Positions 54,001 through 64,000 of a stretch of DNA of 64,000 bases are shown here, in pieces (the stretch's first letter is position 1; every line of letters begins with the position of its first letter). The notes beneath the pieces are model-generated. The model was given only the letters and a program-made list of their open reading frames with translations. It ran no database searches and was not told where the DNA came from. Source of the DNA: Larimichthys crocea. Taxonomy: Eukaryota; Chordata; Actinopteri; Sciaenidae. The stretch is from positions 23,645,606 to 23,709,605 of the forward strand of contig NC_040017.1 of assembly GCF_000972845.2 (NCBI RefSeq). The letters run 5' to 3'. A program made the position numbers and the translations under genes.

Positions 54001-54559
54001 TTTTATGATTAGTTCAAAGAATGAATTAAATAAATATCAAAATAGTCTAAACTTAATAACTTAATATCTGAAAATACTGAAAGTAAATAATCCACTCATT
54101 AACAGATATTGCTAAATACAGACTGTTGGTCTCACTGTGAATTAGTATGATGAGTATTTCAGTGTACAGTCTGTACAGTCTGTGTCCCACGGTGTGTACT
54201 CACATTAAGGATCTTCCCTCTGGTCAGATTGACACTTCTTTATGCACCTCTCATTGATCAACCCAACACCCAGCCTCAGTTTAAAACCCTTCATCTATGT
54301 TCTTACATGTCCAACGTGGACAGAAAAGGGTAAAAAGATAAAAGCATGAGGAGGAAAGAGGGCCTCATCCCTTTCCCCCCAACCTCCAGAAGGCTTGAGG
54401 GGCTTTTGTTGTGGACTTGCATCTGAAAAGATCAGCTTTAACAGCCTAAGCAAATATCCATGAAAAGGCTTGTGAAGGGAGGGCCTTGAATCTTCTGTAG
54501 AACAGGTGTGTTTTATAGCACTGTATTTGTCCTTTGGTCTTTAATGCTCCACAGTCCAG

Positions 54560-54596
54560 TGTGTGTGTGTGTGTACGTGTGTGTACGTGTGTGTGT
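54560..54596. repeat. Interrupted TG repeat with two ACG interruptions
   Basis: TG units interrupted twice by TACG at 10-bp spacing (GTGTACGTGT twice). The whole tract is alternating purine-pyrimidine and so has Z-DNA potential. Confidence 0.9.
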
Positions 54597-57131
54597 TTCT
54601 TCATGGCTGAAGCTCCACTGTAGCGGTGAGCCAGTCCCAGCAGGAGGGTCACAGTCAACCCTGTGCCATGTGAGAGCTGCAGGGAGCGGGCTAACGAGGT
54701 GTCCAGGCAGCTGACGGCTTTGTCCTGCCGCCTGTGAGAGGGGATGGCACAAAGCATGTCCTGCAGAGAGTGCTGTCTGTTCTTTGTGTCTGCCTTTCTC
54801 CTCTGCCCAGCACTTTGAGCCACAAAAGGAAGCCGTGCGAGGCGGCATTGTAGCATCAGGTGGACGAGGCGCTGTGCCTGTCCCCCATTCTCCTCCTCCC
54901 CATCCATCTTCTCTCTAGACCACAAAAAAGAGCTTGAGTCTTATACTTGATAGCTGTGAATTTGTACCTCGTGCAGTTGGTAGGCTCCTGTCCTGTTTTC
55001 ACTGAAGCCTTGACAAATAACTATCATTTTATTAGATTTCCTGTCCTCTTCCCTTGTTCAGTCTTGCCTTTCTTTCCTCTACTTTTCTGTCACATTGTGC
55101 TGAAGTGAGTGATGATCCAGAGGGCAGGCAGTCCCTCTGTCATGTGTTTGCTGCTTGTATTTGCTCAGTCTCCCATCTTCCTCTCTTTGCTCTCCTCTCT
55201 AATTTATGAACTGCTACACTTGAGTGGGCCTAGTGCCTATTAAAACCGACACGTCGCCTGTGTTTGTCCTGGCCTTTCCTGCGCCACAGGAAGCTCATCG
55301 AGAGCCCGCACTAGTTAAAGCCACTGCAGGGGGTGAGTGAGAAACATGGACACCTCTGTGGATCCTCTGCCCAGTGGAGGGAGAGGTTTGACGCTTCTTT
55401 TTAAAAGGCCAAAGTCATTTGTCTTTGTTGTTTTCTGTCTCTCGGGGATTGTTTAGAGAGAAAAAGACAGCCGAAGAGATAAAGAGTGAAAGGGAGTCAG
55501 AGAAAGCAAGAAAACACGCCTTTCTCTCAGGAATCTGCTTGTGAATATTGTGAATGTTTCTCATTTGGGCCATTGTACTGAAAGCTGTACTTTGTTTTGT
55601 CAAAGCTTTTGATGAGGTTTCTTTTAAACAACAGCTGTGCCTTGTATCACCGTCAGAGTTTACAACATTAGGTACAAAATCTTTTCTATTTTTGCATCGC
55701 TCAGCTTTTAGCGCTGTAAATACAACTTTGCCAACACCATATGTGTGTACGTCCCCTGTAAATCTCCATCAATATTTAATCATCTGGACAGCAGGTCTGA
55801 ATAATGATCTTAGGATTTATGGCACCTCAGAGCAAAGACTCTGAGCTTTGATCCTTCAACCTGTGTTACAGCCCGCTCTTTCGGACATTGAGAAGCTGCG
55901 ATTGCTCTGGTGAGTCAGCATCATGAGCTGAATATCCATATGGAAGCCAGACATGCTCCAGTCATGTAGAAGCAGACACCAGTTCGAACAAAGAATCCAC
56001 ACCCTAGGCATCAAACAGCGTGTGCACATTCACAGCACAGCATCACTGCAATGTTTTATATGTGAATACCACTTGCTGAGCTCAACCACAGTGTTTCCAT
56101 ATTGTTATAATAATCGGATTTAAAACAGAGGAACACAGAGCCAGACAACCAAGAGAGAACCACAGAAATCACAGAAAGGTTAGGATGGAATCCCAAAGGA
56201 CTACAAATCCCTTCTCTGAAATCTCATTGTTTGGAAACCATGAAACCGGAACCCTGTAACAAGTCTCTGATCAGTGGAGACTCGACCCAAAGGACTCAAT
56301 TAGACCAGAACGGCCCTTTTTGACCAGGCCTTTATTTCACCTCCTTCCTTCTCCCAGCATGCTTCTACCACTGCAGCGGAGCTGTCTAATGCCCCAGACT
56401 GGGAGCCCGGCCATACAGCACTCTGAGCAATCACATCGCTCAGCCTTTGCCCCTCTCATTACACACCAACAGCATAAATCCCCACCAGGATGTGTGCATG
56501 CATGCATATGCGTGTGTGTTGCTTCCCAGTAAACCTGTGCCACTCCCCTTGACTTAGTGTTTTAATTGGCAGCACGAGTACAGTAAACGTATATTTAAAA
56601 CACCAGCAGAAAATAGCAGTTACTGAAACATCCCTGCAGTCGGAGGCAGTAATCCAGAATTTAATTTCAGTTATTTTGCCCTCCTTCACTTATGATTAGA
56701 GTGAATTATGATAATTTCTTGATTATGGTTTGGCCCCTGCCTGTGAGCCCGAGGACACTCCTCGTCTGAGCTCAACAGAAAATGGCAATCGGGAGCGCGT
56801 GCAACCCACTGGGTCTGTAGTGCTGAACACTTCCCATCGGATGCCATGAACACAAGCTGTACTTTTTCTTCAGCTCACCCTGTGGTTACTGTAGCACATG
56901 ATGGTACATTCTTTTCATCAGGATCAGTGTTTACAGAAATATTTAACTCTTCATCTGTGGTTCAACATCAACTCCTCTAAAGGCAGGCGAGGCAGAAATA
57001 GCTTGTTTGATATTGCAGTTGCAGCAATTATTGCGCATGATAATGAGTGTATGTGTGAGAGGGATAAGCATCAGCAGTCAGGTCAGCAGTCTCCGTAACT
57101 TGACCTCCATTGTCTGGAAACCCAACACCAC

Positions 57132-57173
57132 ATCAGCGATTCACATTCAATCAGCGATTCAATCAGCGAATCA
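57132..57173. repeat. Triplicated 12-mer ATCAGCGATTCA
   Basis: Exact copies lie at 57132-57143 and 57150-57161, with an 11/12 copy directly abutting at 57162-57173. Non-coding, in robo2 intron 2. Confidence 0.85.
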
Positions 57174-57980
57174 GATAATACAAGCTGGATCATACATATG
57201 GCTTTCTTCACACCAAAGTCAATTAGAGCCTCATTTAAAACGCAAAATTAGTTGTTATAGATTTAATAAGTAACCTGGGCTGTGGCGGACTGGGCACAGC
57301 CTCGGAGACAGTGGTTTGAGATCCATGGGGAAATGAGAGCCTCCTCACTAAAGCCCACTGGTAATGACTTCTGTTTAGTCTTGATAATGTCTACTAATTA
57401 GTTAATCAAAGACAATGGCCTTCTACATACACCTCCCACCTTAGCAGCTTCTGTCTGCTTCATTGAACAACAGCTCATGGTGTAAAGCCTTGCAATCCCC
57501 ATTCACTATCATCACTAACGGACACACCTGGTTGAGTTTGGTGTATGCCTGCAGCAAGATGTACAACACATTAATTTGCTGAATTAATGTTAATGGATGC
57601 ATGAACAAAAAAAAATATGCAATGACCTGTGTTTTAAAATATGTAATGGGATAATAAAATATTATAAAAGTATTAGACTTCATCCTACGTGAGGTGTCCA
57701 AGCTGGTCAGAAGGTCGATATAAAGACCCTCTGGGCCGGACAGGCTGGAAAAACAGAGCATTGACAAAGTGTCTCAGCACCCCTTGGAGCTGCCATCATT
57801 GGGTGAGTAATACTCTGTTTTCTCCATAATCAATTAGTAAGCCTTCATTAGCTAGGCCATTCATTACGTTGGCGTGTCAGGGACGGGACATGGTGCAGTG
57901 GTCGCCCGTGGGATGGGCACGTCACTGGGTGCTGATACATGACGAGGCGCTCACAATCGCTCTTGCATCTAAAGAGGACA

Positions 57981-58110
57981 CAGCCATTACTCTGTTGCAC
58001 AGCCAAGCAAGCAATACTGTGCATAGCCAAGTCAACATTACTTTGTTGTTATACAGCCGGCCAAGTAAGCATTATTCATTTCAGTTGCACAGCTAAGTAA
58101 ATATTATTTA
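57981..58110. repeat. Degenerate tandem array anchored on CAGCC
   Basis: Five imperfect units each contain a CAGCC-like anchor (57981, 58000, 58024, 58054, 58090), mostly followed by AAGTAAGCATTA-like sequence and TTG-rich spacers. Unit length grows across the array (19, 24, 30 and 36 nt). It looks like an old minisatellite that has been drifting. Confidence 0.6.
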
Positions 58111-58812
58111 CTGCTCTTACACTAAATATTCATTACACTATATTGTAAGAACCATTTGAGCTCATTTATTTCTCAACTAGAAGAGTTATTTCTTCAGCAT
58201 ATGGCTGTTTATTTGGGGACTGAACATCTATAGTACATATTTGAGGATTTTCAAGTGCAAGCAGCTCTGCTGTTGGCTTTTAGCTCGAACTACATAGTAA
58301 GACATCCTAAACATATCCCAATTACTCTGGTTCCTCACAGCCCTTGTGAATATTACAGTAGCTTGTGGGATGCACTAGGAATCATTAATGTAAAACAGAT
58401 GTTAGATGCGTTCCCTGGTGCACCAGCTCTCATCGCTGGAGTCTGTACCACTGCAGCATCAACCCTTCTGCTTGTTTGGATGCATATTTAATAGAGACAG
58501 AATTGATTCGACTAAATATATATATTTAAAAGTCTGTGTACATGTGTGTGTCAGTGTTTGTGTGTGGGCAGGGTTAAAGATGCCCACAGCACAGTGTGAG
58601 CCCTCTCTCTCTCTGTGTAATGGCCTGTGCTATAGAATTATGATGAGGGGCAGACAGAGATTAAAAGAGTAAGATATTGAGTGGCCCTATGATGGATGAG
58701 AGCTGTTTGGGGATCAATTAAACAATAAGAAATTAATTCTGCCAGCGACATGCTCATTAGGGACTTGGTGAGTGGAAGGCAGGGGGGAGAAAGAAATGTG
58801 TCACTGCGATTT

Positions 58813-58829
58813 AAAAAAAAAAAAAAAAA
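58813..58829. repeat. Poly-A tract (17 A)
   Basis: Seventeen A residues with no recognisable retroelement body upstream. It is probably a simple repeat. Confidence 0.9.
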
Positions 58830-61800
58830 TTATTAATTTTGTCCTTGCTTTTTTTAATCTCCAGAATATAGATGTCATTCATTAGCAGCGACAGTTTTAT
58901 TTTAGCACATACAAAACATTTATTTTTTAGCAACACAGATTATATTCAACTGCATGTTTGCGTACTGCAACATTCCTTTGTTTACCATGTTGCTGACCTT
59001 GTTTAAAGGCCACAGCTAAGAGTCTTCTCCCACTGAAAAGAAGCTGCTATCAACCTTGTCCTCAACAGTGTGGGTGCGTCTTTGTGTTGCCCACTGCAGT
59101 TACATTTGGCTGAGCATAGAAACAGAGCAAAGTCAACTAATTACGGGAGCAGCTCGTATCAAAGGGCCGCTGAGCGCTGCAGATACGGGAGCCAACAGAT
59201 GTGAGTAACAGCTGCCATGTTGAGTGTCAACCTTCTCGGTGCTGTCAGTCTGCATTTGCCCTGTGCACGACTAAATAATGTGTTGTCTTAATTCATTTGC
59301 CTCCGCTTGCAACAGCCGGTGCGTAATGGATTCTAATATTAAACATGATCCCGTTCCAATGTGCAATTAGTGTGTAGCTCCACCTATTAACACTTACATA
59401 TTAATGGCGTCTCCCAGAGTTTGCTGAATGATGGTTGTGGGCCTCGTCATTGGAGAAGTGGGGCACACCAATTGGCAGGCGCCAGTGGTTGGGGACCCAT
59501 CAGTCCGCCTGGCTACGTAGGCGCTATGGAACTTCTGTGGTACTGTGGCATAGCCAACACAACAGCCAACACATTGGCCCCGGCCCCCCCCCCCTTCATG
59601 TGGAAGGCTATCCTGATGCGCTGGCTCAGGGGGTGATCACACAGACGGACAGGCGGGGCTGGTTGCCAAGTTAGGCCAGGCCCACTCAGTGCGCAGTCTG
59701 TCTGTGTGTGCGCAAATGTCTGCTTGGGGGGGGGGTTGATGTGGATGGACTGCTAAGTGGAAGTTGAGAGGATGGTGTAGGGGTGTGGCTGCTAAGTGAG
59801 AGTGGTTGAGGGTGCACTCTGTCCAGATGGGGGTTGGAACATTTGCTTGCTGAGCAGATGTTTTAGGGGTGTATGTTTGTCTAGGGGGGGTGACATGGTC
59901 AGTGAAGGGCAGTCAGGGGACTGTAGAGAGGACATTTGTTGTTGAACCTGCTGCTCTTCTGAGACTACTCATCCAAAAATGTTAAAGGTGCGGCTGAAGA
60001 TTTGACATCTGGGAGCGAGCTCCGCTGTCTATTGGATCCTTTGAGCTAACTTCCCTTTGTTATAAATATTTATGTCTTTGCTCTAATCAGATGACTTGAA
60101 ACATCTTTCTTGTTAATGCAGGATTAGGACAGTGTTAATGTGGCCATTTGGTTGACAGACACCTGATATTTTTCACTTCAGCCTGGTAGTTAGAAGCACT
60201 GATTGGGTATATACATTAACGCTCCTTTATCCTGTAGCCTATCTGTCTGTGTGCTGTGGTGTGCTATCCTTTGGTGCACAGCAAAAACAGATTGAAGTTT
60301 TCATTAAGGCAGAAAAACTGTCAGATCCTTGACAGCATTTGGTCTTGACATATGATACAGTGGAAACAAACATCCAAATAAAACCTAGAAAATCTCTCAG
60401 TCTCATCTCTATCACTCCTTTTCCATCATCCTGGCTCAATACATCTCTGTCTATACTCACACTTCACCTGTAGTCAAAGAGAAGCGCTCTGGTGCTTGCT
60501 TGGAGTTGTTCTACATGTTTTGGTGGAGCTTTTTTATAATTGGCGGATGGATATGGGTCTTTGAGTATGGATCATGTCTCTGTAATGACTCTCTCTCTGT
60601 GCATGGGTGTGAGTGCAGAGTGTAGACCAGCGTTGAATGGGAATGAGATGAATGCTGGGTGGAAATGAATTTCTAAAGGCCATGGTGCTTCATCACGGGG
60701 CCCAGCACTGCCCGTCCCACTCCTGCCTGAATAACACCAGAATTATCACTCAGAGGGAGGAGAGAGCGATGAATACCTCCAGCTACTACACCCTGGGGAC
60801 TCTGGTAACCCCCCCGCCCCTCCCTGTCTCTTTCTCTGCTACACACATACACACACACACACGTGTGAATGCACCGCACACTCACACAGGTAGAGATTGG
60901 AGGAGGAGGAGGGGGGGGTAACATTATGCACTAATGGTGTGCTCCATTAATCATACAATGATGAAGGCCATTTCCTTTATTTAATTGGCTGCTAGTATCT
61001 CAGTGTCTTTGTTGTATGTCATTTCAGACTCTCACTGGCAATATGCTTGTGTGTGCTCCACTCTTTTAGCTAGCAGAGTGCAGTACGAGGGTACAGCTGA
61101 GAGCTCTAGAGACACATCAAACAAGTGTCTTTTGTATCTGCTCGCTGAATATCGCTAATAGACTGAACAATATTGGGAAAACAAACCTCTGTTTCTGTTG
61201 TGCAGTATTTCCACAAAATGTACCAGCAGTTATTTTATTTGAAAATGTAATTAATTAACAACAATTATCATTTTGTTAGCTTTAAATTACTGTAGCAGTT
61301 GTTTTATTGTCATTGACAACAGAAGGTAGGTGGACAAAAGGCCCATTTGTGTCAGCTGACTGGGTTGCTATTAGACTATAAATATATATTATTAAGAAAC
61401 ATATAGCCAGTGGAAACGGTTTGTCCACCCAGACACACTCACCTAAATGCAAACTTACACCAATCAAAGCATGCGCCTGTTTTCTGAAGGCATGCACGAT
61501 GGATGTGCTGATTTACAGTGAGTAACTTTTGCTTCCTGTGCCAAAATGTATTTTTGTGTTTTGAGATAAAGAATAACCGTTCGCTCTAGGCTTTATCCAT
61601 TCTTTACACACTGCAGGAAATCACAGAATCTGTGTGCCACCAAATAGATTTTGGCTGGTAGGTGACTAACTAACAACTAATCGAGCCGCATGCGAATAAT
61701 AATAATAGTGTTTTTGATTCAGTGTAACATTCAGCATCATAAGTATGAAAGGCATACTTATCCATCAATAATGGGTTCAAACAGAATTGCCTGCTTGAGA

Positions 61801-62855
61801 ACCAACTGTGGGCATAATGGTACAAGCTGATTTGCTCTCAGTAGGAGTTACTGCATTGATCTGAATTTTGATGCTTTGAATTCAACCCTGAAAGAAAGTG
61901 TTAGTATGTAGGTTGTGCTCTGCTATGTTTACAGCATATTAATAGAAAACAACAAAAAATCTTTTAAACCAAAACTATTTAGTCAGACATGAATGCGCAG
62001 CAGACTAAAGTTGAGGTGGTTGTTTATGTTAATTTCTAAAACATCCTCTCCTCACAGTGTTTTGTGTTGCTCCTAATTAGACAAGACAGCTCCCACATTG
62101 CAACAATAAGAGAGTATGCAATTATGTTCTACTTTGATTCACAAAACACGAGCATGTCCATTATCTTAACACGTAGTACCTGTTCACAGTGTGCAGACGA
62201 GAGCATGAGAGACAGAATGCTGCAGTTGGCTTGTTTTGCTCTTTGAAGGCTGGAGGAGGGCATGGCAATATTTACTGAGAGAGTGCATCCCCCCCTCCTG
62301 GTCCCACCCTGCTAGCCTGGCGTTTGAGCTTCACAGCCGGGGGATGTGTTTTGCACCAGCACATCTCTTCTCCCTCCCCCTCAACCCCCCTGCAAGCCCT
62401 CTATGGACACACTGCACAGGGACACCCACTTCCTCATTAAAAAACCAACAGCCATTAATGTTAGATGAGGGCAAGAGGAGCTGGAGGAGGGAGAGTGGGG
62501 GAGAAAGAGGGAGGTGTTTTCCCCTTGATCGACTCCTAAGGATGCATGATGAATCCTCACAGACACACAGGCCGACATGCTGAGAAAGGGGAGGAGATGA
62601 GAGGCTGCAGACATTTTTTTTTTCTTTCTTTTTTCTTTCCCAAAGACAGACAGACTGACAGACATTAATCGAGGTCTTCTAAAATGGCTGCAGCATCTCG
62701 TAGAGGCACACAGACACTGACATGCTGATAAATAGATCAGAAACTGAAACTGAATAATTGGGAAGTGATGAACGATTTGCATGACTGCAGGAAGCACAGT
62801 TAATGACAGATTTGTTCAAAAACACGCGCCTCCCTCCCTTTCCTCCTCTCTTTCA

Positions 62856-62857
<2 letters not shown>

Positions 62858-62899
<42 letters not shown>
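62858..62899. repeat. (CA)21 microsatellite
   Basis: Twenty-one uninterrupted CA units, the longest dinucleotide tract in the window, in robo2 intron 2. It is likely highly polymorphic. Confidence 0.97.
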
Positions 62900-62901
<2 letters not shown>

Positions 62902-64000
62902 GAATATGGAAGCAGCTAGTGTCCTGTATAGATGGACTGTTAATACCCAATATGCCCCCGCTGTGAAGTCTTAAATTGGTAGGCTCCCCAGAGTGGAATA
63001 AAGTGACAGGCAGAGGAGGGGTAACACCGTCTCAGCCTTAAATCTCGGGTCAGAGTTATAAGACATCGCTTAGAGCTTAATCGTAAACAAACATGTACAC
63101 GCACACCCAAATGCAATAAACAGGTCACACATCCTGTTGCCGTGTGTTGTTTTTCGCTTTAAGACTGATGTGGGCTCTTCACACTCGCGGCAATTCAAGA
63201 CAGTAATGGTCAATTCCCACTGGCCATCCACCAATCTGCTGAGAGCCCCCACTCGATTCCACATCTACCTTTCCAATTCTGATCGACAGTTCGGTCCATA
63301 GAATCAATCCCATCAATTTTAGGATTGACCCCAGCTGCACAGTCTGTTAAGACTTGAGCACCCGGGCTCAGATTTTAAACACTAGGGCTTATTTAGATAT
63401 TTACATACAGGCAGTTTATGTATGTCATGGCGCTTTTCCTTTGCTGTGGTCATGAGGATCACCGTCGTGCGCGGTATGTGTGTTGATGTGTGTGGGAGGA
63501 AATTGGGGTCATTGTTATTCCGCTGTTTTTTTCACGGAGAACCTCCACAATGAAGCAGAGATTTCAGCCCCAAAGCAATGTGGGTGGATGTTTCAGAGGG
63601 TCTTCAGTTACATATGTGTGCGAGCGCTCGTCTCTTTCTTTCCACATATTCATCCAGAATCATCTGAGTTTGCATGGAGACTTCCAGGGCCCTGATGAGA
63701 ATGGGGAGCTGATAGGGAGGGGGGATGTGGCTGCAGAGCTGTAGCCCTATAGCAGTGGCTGGTCTGTGGGGAGCTTACTGTGTGTGCGTGTCTGCAGGCC
63801 CTGTCTGTGCGCGTAGAGCTGGGGGAAACGGAGACGGAGAGAGCGGGCAACCAGAGCTAGCTGGCTGGGTAATGAATTTACTCCTGCGGCACTCTTTAAA
63901 GCATAATTACACTCATCAAAGCCAGGAAGGCCTGTCTCGCCCACTGACTCCTAGCTAAAACAAAGGCAGAGCAAAAACACTACGGCTCGATTCTCTTTCC

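Noticed and set aside
54446..54925. 159-codon minus-strand frame containing HTHVHTRTHTHT
   Set aside because: The histidine/threonine stretch is only the translated TG repeat at 54560-54596. The remainder has no recognisable features.

Overview
The window is vertebrate nuclear DNA, almost certainly from a ray-finned fish and probably a percomorph teleost. It is mostly non-coding and relatively AT-rich, carries many short microsatellites, and contains several interspersed repeats whose sequence I recognise as common in percomorph genomes (1-303, 12509-12981, 18117-18345, 21548-21664). No bacterial, viral or organellar gene is visible.

The only protein-coding gene I can support is the 5' end of a Roundabout axon-guidance receptor on the + strand, best read as robo2. 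Coding exon 1 (27014-27068) encodes a short signal peptide and ends at a consensus GTAAGT donor. A 12.2-kb phase-1 intron follows. Coding exon 2 (39285-39611) encodes the mature N-terminus and the complete first Ig domain, the part of Robo that binds Slit. Intron 2 fills the rest of the window (39612-64000), and no further robo exon was found, so the gene continues past the right edge.

Layout: 1-26100 is upstream intergenic or upstream-intronic DNA with repeats and possible regulatory blocks. 26120-27013 is a CpG-containing promoter/leader zone dense in upstream start codons. 27014-64000 is the robo2 5' end (exon, intron, exon, partial intron). The remaining long open frames on either strand look like chance, because none shows a recognisable domain or coherent splice signals.

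I did not find a new multi-gene system here. The points most worth a second look are the uORF-rich leader with one uORF overlapping the robo2 start codon, several sharp inverted repeats (1978-2007, 4563-4582, 20153-20219, 35256-35322), a CTCF-like motif set in convergent orientation around the promoter, a G-quadruplex motif at 17236-17259, and a few blocks with the look of conserved non-coding enhancers. The CNE and CTCF suggestions rest on sequence texture and motif matching only.
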